Shown piece after piece: positions 33,652 through 40,414 of a DNA stretch of 64,000 nucleotides; positions within the stretch are counted from its first letter, which is position 1; each line of letters starts with the position of its first letter. The notes under the pieces are model-generated. The model saw only the letters and a program-made list of their open reading frames with translations, made no database searches and had not been told where the DNA came from. The DNA comes from Nocardia vinacea (lineage in GTDB: Bacteria > Actinomycetota > Actinomycetes > Mycobacteriales > Mycobacteriaceae): NCBI RefSeq assembly GCF_035920345.1, contig NZ_CP109149.1, positions 2,728,001 to 2,792,000 of the forward strand, given 5' to 3'. A program made the translations under genes and the position numbers.

Positions 33652-34034
33652 GATTATCTTCCTTCGAGAAGTCCGTCAGAGCCCCGGTCCGCCCCTGGGC
33701 CAGTAGGCCAGGGCAGATTGTGGTGCTAGTGGGAGCCGGCCCCAGGCAGGGGCACGACAGCCTGGCCGCTGCCATTGCGGCATCGCCGATGACGTTGCCA
33801 GCGGTCAGTAATGCGACTCACCGTTGCCGGTGACGAATTTGCATTTCGAGTAAGCGGCGTCGCCAGGTTCGCGCCGCCACTTCCTCCATAATTTAGAACT
33901 GGCTACATTTTCCTCACAGAACTTGACTGGACATAAAACCACTCACAAACATACGTCTACGAAAACCAGCGCGCAATAGTTTATTTTGAATATAATCCGA
34001 GCGCCGAGGCAGGTCACGGGCCGTTTCAGTGAAT
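33652..34034. other. AT-rich intergenic region upstream of the IPT/TIG gene
   Basis: No gene is recognised here. The part from about 33880 to 34000 is clearly richer in A/T than the surroundings and probably holds the promoter of the minus-strand repeat gene. A short plus-strand frame starting at 33986 has no family features and runs across the IS end, so it was not called. Confidence 0.45.
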
Positions 34035-34048
34035 TTTTCACGAATGCC

Positions 34049-34123
34049 GACGGCGTTTTATCACGAATATCGACGGCGTTTTACCGCGAATTTCGACGGC
34101 GTTTTACCGCGAATTTCGACATC
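34049..34123. repeat. IS21-type right-end multiple repeats
   Basis: Three successive 23-bp units start at 34049, 34072 and 34095, each of the form GACGGCGTTTTA/C followed by C-CGAAT and ending TTC or ATC; a partial copy precedes the first and another follows the last. In IS21 such repeats are transposase binding sites. Confidence 0.75.
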
Positions 34124-34317
34124 GCCTCAGGTCGAGCTATTCGCGAATTCCGAGGACCTCAGCGATGCGTACTCTTTCTGAATTCGGAACGTATGTTCCT
34201 CATATACGGCCCGGGGCGTCCGATGGAACCGAAGCGGGGGCGCCGACGAGCCTTTTGTTGAGCAGACGCAGCTGCAGGCGCGACGGCATCGTCGGCGCGA
34301 GTCGGGGCTCGAGAAGG

Positions 34318-35289
34318 TCAGCGGGGTTTGTCGGTGGGTTCGGTTGCCCTGGCGTGGGCATTGCGATAGCTGTGGGTGCCAGTCTCGATGATGTTGCCGC
34401 CGAGGGTAAGTCGGTCGATGATGGCGGCGCGCAGCCCAGCGTCGGTGAAGGTTTTGGACCAGTCTGCGAAGCTGCGGTTGGAAACGATCGCGACCGACTT
34501 CCCCTCCTCGCGTTCGGTCAATACCTGGAACAGCAATTCGGCGCCGCGTCTGTCCAGTTCTGTGTAGCCGAGTTCGTCGATGCATAGCAGGTCGACGCCG
34601 CTGTAGCGAGCGATGGTGTTGGTGAGCCGTTTGCGATCGGCGGCTTCGATCAGTTTGTTGACCAGCCTGGCAGCCAGGGTGTATCTGACGCGATATCCGG
34701 CTTTCGCCGCCTCGGTGCCCAAGGCGATGAGCAGATGGGATTTTCCGGTGCCGGAGTCACCGATCAAGCACAACGGCAGCCCTTCCTTGACCCAGTCGCA
34801 TCTAGCGAGAGTGCGGATCATGGCAGGGTCGACACTGGGGTTGGCACCGAAATCGAAGTCACGCAACGTTTTAGAGCGAGGGAACCCCGCGGCCTTGATG
34901 AGCCTTTCGGAGCGGCGACGGGCTGTTATCTGTTCCGCCTGTAGCTGTGGTTTGCGTTTGCGGACATAGGCACTGACTCGCTGATACGACACGTCCCTCA
35001 TGCCGTGCTCCTCGACCAAACGGTGATAGATCCGGGTCGCCGTGTGATGTTGTCTACGAGGCACATCCAGATCGGCTCGCAGCACATCGTCGATGAACGG
35101 CTTGTAGGGATCCAGCTTCTGTGGTCGCGGCGGATACCCCTTACGCGGCTCGGGCCACACCGAATCCGTCGCGCTGGCCACCGTACGCCACCCGACCCTG
35201 TACTTGCGCTCGATGGCACGCATGGATAGGCCGGCACGAAGATCCTGTCGGATAGCCGCGTACAGTTCGACTTTTGACATGTCAGACAT
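34318..35289 (-). CDS. IstA N-terminus / IstB ATPase fusion protein
   Basis: The first 110 or so residues are the N-terminal part of an IS21 IstA transposase: a helix-turn-helix (VELYAAIRQDLRAGLSMRAIERKYRV) followed by a region ending YVRKRKPQ. The rest is an IstB helper ATPase lacking its first few dozen residues: ERLIKAAGFPRSKTL, Walker A GDSGTGKSHL, Walker B VDLLCIDELGYTEL, SNRSFADW sensor region and a C-terminal HxYR segment. The IstA DDE catalytic core is missing. The join is in frame, so an internal deletion of about 1 kb has turned two genes into one intact ORF. It should bind DNA and perhaps ATP but cannot catalyse transposition. ATG codons at 35289 and 35280 are both possible starts. 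Confidence 0.8.
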   Translation of the reverse strand: MSDMSKVELYAAIRQDLRAGLSMRAIERKYRVGWRTVASATDSVWPEPRKGYPPRPQKLDPYKPFIDDVLRADLDVPRRQHHTATRIYHRLVEEHGMRDVSYQRVSAYVRKRKPQLQAEQITARRRSERLIKAAGFPRSKTLRDFDFGANPSVDPAMIRTLARCDWVKEGLPLCLIGDSGTGKSHLLIALGTEAAKAGYRVRYTLAARLVNKLIEAADRKRLTNTIARYSGVDLLCIDELGYTELDRRGAELLFQVLTEREEGKSVAIVSNRSFADWSKTFTDAGLRAAIIDRLTLGGNIIETGTHSYRNAHARATEPTDKPR

Positions 35290-35346
35290 GGGCAGGCTCC
35301 CCTCGCCCCGCAACCGATAACTACACTATAACCGCTGGTGCTGCCT

Positions 35347-35397
35347 AAATCCGTGACTCCGCAACGCGCCCGTCAAGATTCGTGAGCAACCGCCGTC
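35347..35397. repeat. IS21-type left-end repeats, inverted relative to the right end
   Basis: On the minus strand, 35397-35375 reads GACGGCGGTTGCTCACGAAT and three more bases, matching the right-end unit at about 18 of 23 positions. A weaker copy (GACGGGCGCG followed by GTCACGGAT) lies just inside. The opposite orientation to the repeats at 34049 supports paired IS ends. Confidence 0.65.
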
Positions 35398-35400
35398 ACG

Positions 35401-35770
35401 GTTGATGAACATGGCACCGGCTCGAAGTGGCCTCGATACCGTCCTGAGTAGTGGCAGATCGTGTTTCGACTGGGCAGGTCGATGCGTTGCTGCTGCGGCA
35501 GCGACGCGGCAAGTCACCACGTGTCGTGCGCAGCAGTGGGAACGCCCGCGAGCACGCGCGGGCGTGGATGCTCGGCTCGACCCATGCGCCGCCAGGCAGG
35601 CAGCCTCGCGTTTGCTCGGTGGATCCGCGTCGAGGTATAACGTCGAACCCTCTTCCTGTTAGTGGGTCTTCCCGTCTGACGACTGGGGCCGCAATGGTGG
35701 CCGTAGGACGCGGACCTCACCTCGGCCCGTCACCGTTGACTATCCGGGAATTACGTGAACGAAAACCGGC
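35401..35770. other. Spacer between the two insertion sequences
   Basis: No gene with family features was seen in this stretch. Short frames on both strands have irregular composition and look fortuitous. Confidence 0.4.
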
Positions 35771-36205
35771 TCAACCTGAGGATTTCCGTGAACGCCGACA
35801 CTCCCGGCCTGCGATCGCCGTGTCGGACAACCGCCGCTCACAGCGACTGTGCACCCGAGCCGACAGCTTGCGAGACCGGAAACGCGGCGCGCCCAGCCTG
35901 GAGCCCTTGCGCTTGCCCGATAGGGAATCGAACCAGTTCCGGTACCCTGCCCGCGCATCCCGGCACGCCTGCACGAGCACCACCGATGCCACCTCTGCCA
36001 GCCACGCCCGCTCCGGGCTGCGCTTCGCCAACGTGACCACCCGGCGCTGAATCTCGGTGTCGGACACCTTCACACCGGCGGAATGTGCTTCCTGCCGCAC
36101 CCGCAGGCAATCGTTGTACACCACCCGCGCGCACCCGAACGCCCGCGCCAACGCAATCTGCTGGCCCGGCGTCGGATAGACGCGGAAGTTGTACCGTAGC
36201 TGCAC
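35771..36205 (-). pseudogene. tnpB: Truncated TnpB (IS605 OrfB)
   Basis: The ORF opens with the usual TnpB start: MQLRYNFRVYPTPGQ, then ARAFGCARVVYNDCL and a RFRSRK motif near residue 110. Intact TnpB proteins are about 370-450 residues with a RuvC-like nuclease and a zinc ribbon; here homology stops near residue 112 and the frame ends at 144. The RuvC catalytic residues and zinc finger are absent, so it is inactive as an RNA-guided nuclease. Confidence 0.7.
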
Positions 36206-36227
36206 AATTCGATCGTATCAATGGTCT

Positions 36228-36674
36228 ATGGTTTCGAATTCGGACTACAGACGCGGGCGCAGTGCCGTTTCCGCGATGCATGTTCATTTGGTCTTCGTCA
36301 CCAAATACCGACGTGGCGTGCTCACCGAAGAACTGCTCACCACCTGCGAGCACGTGATGCGCGACGTGTGCACCGACTTCGAGTGCGAGCTGGTCGAGTT
36401 CAACGGCGACCACGACCATGTGCACCTGCTGATCGAATATCCACCCAAGGTCGCGGTGTCCAAGCTGGTGAACAGCCTCGAGGGGGTGTCCGCTCGTCGC
36501 CTGCGTGACGAATACCGTGGTTGGGTGAACCGGCACAGCATGAACGGGCACTTCTGGTCCCCGAGCTATTTCGCTGCCTCCTGCGGCGGCGCCCCACTGT
36601 CGATCATCCAGCAATACATCGAGCAGCAGCAACGGCCGCCCCGTACCCCAGGAAGACCGAAGTTGATGCGCTGA
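36228..36674 (+). CDS. tnpA: IS200/IS605 family Y1 transposase TnpA
   Basis: A protein of 148 residues, the usual length for TnpA. It has the family start (DYRRGRSAVSAMHVHLVFVTK), the HUH metal-binding motif in HDHVHLLIEYPP, and the catalytic tyrosine in QQYIEQQQ near the end, preceded by FWSPSYFAASCGG. It cleaves and rejoins single-stranded DNA. I chose the ATG at 36228 because residues after it match the family; an upstream start at 36189 would overlap the tnpB start. It appears intact and could still mobilise this element. Confidence 0.85.
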   Translation: MVSNSDYRRGRSAVSAMHVHLVFVTKYRRGVLTEELLTTCEHVMRDVCTDFECELVEFNGDHDHVHLLIEYPPKVAVSKLVNSLEGVSARRLRDEYRGWVNRHSMNGHFWSPSYFAASCGGAPLSIIQQYIEQQQRPPRTPGRPKLMR

Positions 36675-36694
36675 CCCGGCCCTGAAGGACCGGG
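36675..36694. repeat. GC hairpin downstream of tnpA
   Basis: CCCGGCCCTGAAGGACCGGG forms an imperfect stem (CCCGG with CCGGG) with a small loop, directly after the tnpA stop codon. It may be the subterminal hairpin recognised by TnpA or a terminator; it also lies just beyond the stop of the convergent oxygenase gene. Confidence 0.45.
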
Positions 36695-36715
36695 CTTGCG
36701 CGCTACGTTTCTCGG

Positions 36716-37879
36716 TCAGGTCGTGATGGAGACGGCCGGGGGTGTCCAGCGGCGGGTGCGCGAAAGTGTGGACGAGACACCGAACTCCGGCTTGAGATGG
36801 TCCGGGATGGCGTAGTGCATGACGCGGCCACGGGTGAGAGAGCTGAGTTCGAAGAGGGTGGTGAAGTGGCCGAGGCGATCGAGGGCCCAAGCGCCCATCG
36901 GGGACTTGTCCTCGATCGTTTCCAGGATTCCGAGCAGGGTGGGCGCGGTCTTGACGGCGGCATCCCAGGCAGTACGCGGCACTTGCAGCCAGTCGGCGCA
37001 GGTGTCTCCGACGAGGTAGCGGATCAGTGCGGAAACGACGGGGTCGAAGAAGGTGCCGGGTACGACTTCCTCGTAGAGGTCGATGAGCTGTCGGGTGAGG
37101 CGGACGCCTTCGTCGCTGGGGCCCATATGGCGGATCATATAGAGGTCGTGGAATTGCCGTGCGGACTCCACATCCTTGGGTGCGTGCTCCTGGTCGACGC
37201 CGAGCATGGCGCCGACGACACGCCAAGCGTAGAAGTACGCCTCCGCGCCGTCGACGCTCATGTGGATGCTCAGTCGGTGCAGGCTGTCGAGCACGAGGAG
37301 GGAAAACAGCATCTGGCCGCCAATCATGTCCTCCTGGCAGATGGGAGTGCCGAATATGTCGGTGTCCCATCGGTTTTCCTGGGAGAGGTGATGGCGGATG
37401 GCTGCGTGCAGCAACCGCACTTTCTGGACCGCGGGTATGAAACGGCTGCCTGCCTCGAAAGCATCGGGCTGCATCAGGTAGACGGTGAACTGCCCGGTCT
37501 CGGCCATGCGTTTGGAGGGGTAATCCAGCGAATGCGTGGCCGACAGCAGTTTCGCGACGGGCGGCAGAACATAGCAGGCCGGCATCGCGGCAAAAGACAA
37601 TGCGGTGGAGATGTGCACGTTGTTGTCGATGAAGAACAGCCTGGCCTTCTCCATCTCGTCCCAGTCCACCCATGCTGGGGGAGCCGAGGTTTCGTGCAGA
37701 TAGTCCCGTGCGACGTCGGGCAGACCGTCGGGCAGGGGCGCGCCCGCGGTGGAGACATAGCGCATGAGCGTGTTGAACTTGCCCACCTCACCGCGTTCGA
37801 ACAGCGTGGCCACGGTGGCGTCGGCGATTTCGTCGCCGTACTGCCGCAGTGCATCCAATGACGTTTCGGTGTAGGTCAT
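36716..37879 (-). CDS. MpaB / latex-clearing-protein family haem oxygenase (DUF2236)
   Basis: A 387-residue protein of the MpaB/Lcp family (DUF2236), b-type haem oxygenases that cleave carbon-carbon double bonds in polyisoprene or prenyl chains. The segment PSKRMAETGQF (residues 121-131) and RLLHAAIRHHL (155-165) are visible. R124, T128 and H158 have the same spacing as R164, T168 and H198 of Lcp from Streptomyces K30 (from memory), H198 being the haem ligand; the position of K167 is a glutamate (E127), so distal ligation should differ. There is no signal peptide, unlike secreted rubber oxygenases, so an intracellular prenyl substrate is likely. The gene follows the polyprenyl synthase by 25 bp, with AGGAG before the ATG, so both are probably one operon. 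Family assignment is firm; the substrate is inferred. Confidence 0.8.
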   Translation of the reverse strand: MTYTETSLDALRQYGDEIADATVATLFERGEVGKFNTLMRYVSTAGAPLPDGLPDVARDYLHETSAPPAWVDWDEMEKARLFFIDNNVHISTALSFAAMPACYVLPPVAKLLSATHSLDYPSKRMAETGQFTVYLMQPDAFEAGSRFIPAVQKVRLLHAAIRHHLSQENRWDTDIFGTPICQEDMIGGQMLFSLLVLDSLHRLSIHMSVDGAEAYFYAWRVVGAMLGVDQEHAPKDVESARQFHDLYMIRHMGPSDEGVRLTRQLIDLYEEVVPGTFFDPVVSALIRYLVGDTCADWLQVPRTAWDAAVKTAPTLLGILETIEDKSPMGAWALDRLGHFTTLFELSSLTRGRVMHYAIPDHLKPEFGVSSTLSRTRRWTPPAVSITT

Positions 37880-37904
37880 CTGGGCTCCTGGATCAGGCGA
37901 AGGT

Positions 37905-38957
37905 TTAATGTCGGCGGGCCGTCGCGGCTTGGGCGAGTTCGGTCAACGCTCGGGCGGCGTGGGCCGCAACGTCGACGCCGCTCAGTGCGGATGTGGCCTC
38001 CTCGACCCGTGCGGTGATCATGGCTTCGATGCGGGCAGGAGCCTGGACACGGGACATCAGATCGCGAATTTCGTGCAGGTCGTCGTCGCTGGCGTCGGGT
38101 CGATTCAGCAAGCGCCGCAATTGTTTACGCTGTGTGTGGTCGGCCGCCTGCCAGGTCTCGGCGAGCAGGGCGGTAGGGCGTCGAGTGCGGAGGTCGTCGA
38201 TGCTCGCCTTACCGGTCCGGGCCGGATCGCCGAACAGGCCGAGCAGGTCATCGCGCAGTTGAAACGCTTCGCCCAGCGGTAATCCGTACGCGGAGAACGC
38301 CTTCAGCAGCCGGGGGGCAGCGCCGGCCAGTGCGCCGCCGATGAGCAACGGCTGCTCGACGGTGTACTTCGCGGTCTTGTATCGCACCACCTTCAACGAC
38401 TCGGTGATGTCCGGTGCCGCACCGGTGCAGAGGATTTCCAGACACTCCCCCGCGATCAATTCCCGAGCCAGCGACGCCCACAGCGGACGCGCCCGCGACA
38501 GGTACGCCGAGGGCAGGCCGCTGGCGACGAAAAGCTGTCCGGCCAACGCCATCAACATATCCCCGACCAGCATCGCGAGCGCCCGGGCGGACGATTTGGA
38601 TCTCGGCCGATCCCGCAGCGGTTCCCGCAGTGTGACGTGCGCGGTAGGCAGACCGTGCCGCAAGAGACTGTCATCGATGATGTCGTCGTGCACACTCGCC
38701 GCCGCGTGCACCAATTCCATTGCCGCCGCGGCCCGCACGAGAGCGTCACTATCCGGTTGTCCGGCCGCCCGCCAACCCCAGTAGCAGAACGCCGCTCGCA
38801 GCCGTTTGCCGTGCGTGGTCGCCACCACGATCTGATCGGCCACCGGCCGCAGTTGCGGGTCGATGGCCAGGAACTGGTCGTTCTCCTGCCCGACGAACTG
38901 TTCCAGTGCGGCATCGACGCGAGCTTTGAAGGCGCCCGGATCGTAGCGATCAGACAT
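37905..38957 (-). CDS. Long-chain polyprenyl diphosphate synthase
   Basis: A 350-residue all-trans isoprenyl diphosphate synthase, extending an allylic diphosphate with isopentenyl diphosphate. The first aspartate-rich motif is DDIID (91-95); the second is DDLLG (236-240), with Gly replacing the last Asp. HGKRLRA (49-55) provides substrate-binding Lys and Arg. The residues four and five before the first motif are both Ala, a small-residue pattern compatible with GGPP or longer products. The ATG at 38957 is chosen because it overlaps the end of the upstream 93-residue gene by 8 bases (translational coupling); an in-frame extension to 39053 has no matching sequence. The MpaB-like gene follows. 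Confidence 0.85.
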   Translation of the reverse strand: MSDRYDPGAFKARVDAALEQFVGQENDQFLAIDPQLRPVADQIVVATTHGKRLRAAFCYWGWRAAGQPDSDALVRAAAAMELVHAAASVHDDIIDDSLLRHGLPTAHVTLREPLRDRPRSKSSARALAMLVGDMLMALAGQLFVASGLPSAYLSRARPLWASLARELIAGECLEILCTGAAPDITESLKVVRYKTAKYTVEQPLLIGGALAGAAPRLLKAFSAYGLPLGEAFQLRDDLLGLFGDPARTGKASIDDLRTRRPTALLAETWQAADHTQRKQLRRLLNRPDASDDDLHEIRDLMSRVQAPARIEAMITARVEEATSALSGVDVAAHAARALTELAQAATARRH

Positions 38958-39231
38958 CGCCGGAAGCGCCACGTCGCGCCACAACCTGCCGGGCGAGGAT
39001 TTCCAGATGCGCCTCGGGCACAGCGGCATACCGGTCCAGCGCAACCCGTCCACGGGCCTTCAGATCCGTTTCCACCTCACCCGCCAGCCCCGCCAGGTCC
39101 GACCGTCGCAACAGCCCCCGAAGCCGACCCACCGCAGGCCCGACCCGGCTCAGCGCCAGATCCGCTAGTCCGGCCGCGAGCAGCAAGGCGTCCTCTCCGC
39201 GGCCACCGGGCTGATTCGAATTCTGCGACAT
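38950..39231 (-). CDS. Small conserved-looking protein upstream of the polyprenyl synthase
   Basis: A 93-residue, Ala/Leu/Arg-rich and probably helical protein (RGEDALLLAAGLADLALSRVGPAVGRLRGLLRR is the centre; quoted in part only as its character). It has no catalytic motif or membrane segment. The stop codon overlaps the synthase start by 8 bases, so the two are co-translated. I do not recognise the family; a partner or accessory subunit of the synthase is a reasonable guess from context. The frame remains open upstream to 39528, but codon use there is irregular and ATG 39231 is preferred. Confidence 0.6.
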   Translation of the reverse strand: MSQNSNQPGGRGEDALLLAAGLADLALSRVGPAVGRLRGLLRRSDLAGLAGEVETDLKARGRVALDRYAAVPEAHLEILARQVVARRGASGDV

Positions 39232-40211
39232 GCGATCACGCTCCATCCATACGTTCGGCACCGGGCACTCGTGCAGTTCCGACCGGCTGGAATCGGCCTC
39301 ACCCGCCAGTGTGGCACAAGCCCACTGGGACACGCCGAGAACCTGCTGGAGCAGCTTTGGCATCTGAACGGCTCGGAGCGCCAGGGACAGCCGACCCGCT
39401 CTGTTGGTGATCACAGATGAGACCCGTTGGCGCAGAGTGGTGTTCGATGTTCCAGGCATCGACTGAACAACGATGTTGCAGTCGTGCACATACATTCGAT
39501 CTCGAGCGCGAAATCTCGCACCCTGCACTATTCACTCGATTTCGGATCTTGGCATGTCCGAGGTTCCGGTTAGGACATCGATTGAGCGGATGGCAACTGG
39601 CCTCAGGTCGGACCCGCCACGACGGTGCAGATGCTGCTGTTCTCGGCGTCCCTCGAGGCAATCCAGCACGTCTTGGTGGACTACTCGAGCAGCGGTCAGG
39701 GAGAACCCCTGCTGCTGGGGAATCCGCAGCAGATCCTGGGCGGCCAACTCTCGCTGCTGTTGCAGCAGGTGAGCGTAGACCGCGAGCCCCGTTCAGCGCA
39801 CTCGAGAGTGATTTTCTGTGCTAACTACTTGACCAGCTGCACATTAAAGCGCAGAATGGCGATCGGGGACGGGAGTAGGTCACTAGGTGGCACAGGGGGA
39901 CGATTCGCAAAATGGCCCGAAAAATCCGCGATGGGCGGCGGCTGCACGTTATGACGACGACCAAATGCTTGTTCGGACTCGGCATGGGGATTGGTTAGTA
40001 GAATTGACAAGGCTGTCACGATATTCCCTGTCGAGCAAGTACGTCCGCCATAGGCCGACCCTATCTCTGTTGTCAATTCGGCATCCAGCCAACAAACGTG
40101 CGTCGTCGCGGTCTATATCTGCCTCGAAAATATAGATAGTTACTTTTCAGTTAAGTCTTCGAGTCGAACAAACCCGACTCAGGAAGAGACCCCGCCTCCG
40201 AGGGGAGTGCG
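39232..40211. other. Intergenic region before the lasso operon
   Basis: About 1 kb without a recognisable gene. Several overlapping short frames exist on both strands near 39470-39950, none with family features. From about 40080 the sequence becomes AT-rich (AAAATATAGATAG near 40128), which is where the lasso operon promoter most likely lies, although no convincing -35/-10 pair was fixed. Confidence 0.45.
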
Positions 40212-40226
40212 CGAAAGGAAAGGAAA
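40212..40226 (+). promoter_or_regulatory. Ribosome binding site of the lasso precursor gene
   Basis: The purine run GAAAGGAAAGGAAAG lies 7 bases before the ATG at 40233. It is a strong Shine-Dalgarno tract and supports the start of the short precursor gene. Confidence 0.65.
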
Positions 40227-40232
40227 GTAAAA

Positions 40233-40373
40233 ATGGAAAAGGTCGAAAATAACTCGAACAAAAAGGTGTACGAGAAGCCGGTCGTCGCCAAGTGCGGGGA
40301 GTTTCGAACGCTTACCGGAGGGGTTTTCACGACACAATCCGACTTGCTGGTCGGACGCCGAGGAATGATTTGA
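40233..40373 (+). CDS. Lasso peptide precursor, lassomycin-like core
   Basis: A 46-codon gene just upstream of the lasso cyclase. The leader contains YEKPVV (residues 13-18), the YxxPx(L/V) motif read by lasso RRE proteins, and ends with Thr at the penultimate position (T28-G29). The predicted core is GVFTTQSDLLVGRRGMI (residues 30-46): Gly1 would be joined to the side chain of Asp8, giving an 8-residue macrolactam ring and a 9-residue tail. The tail shares LVGRR in the same register with lassomycin (GLRRLFADQLVGRRNI, known from Lentzea), while the ring differs. A core starting one Gly earlier with a 9-residue ring is possible but would put Leu instead of Thr at leader position -2. Precursor identity is supported by the full A-C-B1-B2-D context; structure and activity are inferred. 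Confidence 0.88.
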   Translation: MEKVENNSNKKVYEKPVVAKCGEFRTLTGGVFTTQSDLLVGRRGMI

Positions 40374-40414
40374 TTCGACACCGTAAACGAACTCGAATCG
40401 TAGGAGCCTAACAG

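Larger units (their letters stand above)
34035..35400 (-). mobile_element. Internally deleted IS21-family insertion sequence
   Basis: The element contains one transposition gene (istA N-terminus fused to istB) flanked by oppositely oriented 23-bp multiple repeats, the end structure known for IS21-family elements. Full IS21 elements are about 2-2.5 kb with separate istA and istB; this one is about 1.4 kb and lacks the istA catalytic region. The exact outer ends and target duplication could not be fixed by eye. Confidence 0.7.
35771..36694. mobile_element. IS200/IS605-type element with divergent tnpA and tnpB
   Basis: A Y1 transposase gene (plus) and the 5' part of a tnpB gene (minus) diverge from a 22-bp gap, the arrangement of IS605-like elements. 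A GC hairpin at 36675-36694 follows tnpA and may be the subterminal structure of that end. tnpB is damaged, so the other end is uncertain. Confidence 0.65.

Noticed and set aside
33986-34261. 91-residue ORF on the plus strand
   Set aside because: It runs through the IS21 right-end repeats and has no family features.
35838-37673. 611-codon minus frame over tnpB, tnpA and the oxygenase
   Set aside because: Real genes lie in other frames (DUF2236 minus, Y1 transposase plus); the translation is Arg/Pro/His-rich.
39470-39954. Several short frames near 39.5-39.9 kb
   Set aside because: They overlap in several frames on both strands with no conserved pattern, no good start signal and irregular codon use.
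40233-40373. Alternative 9-residue ring starting at the first Gly of LTGG
   Set aside because: It would move Thr out of leader position -2, which is strongly conserved in lasso precursors; the 8-residue ring also fits the alignment with lassomycin.
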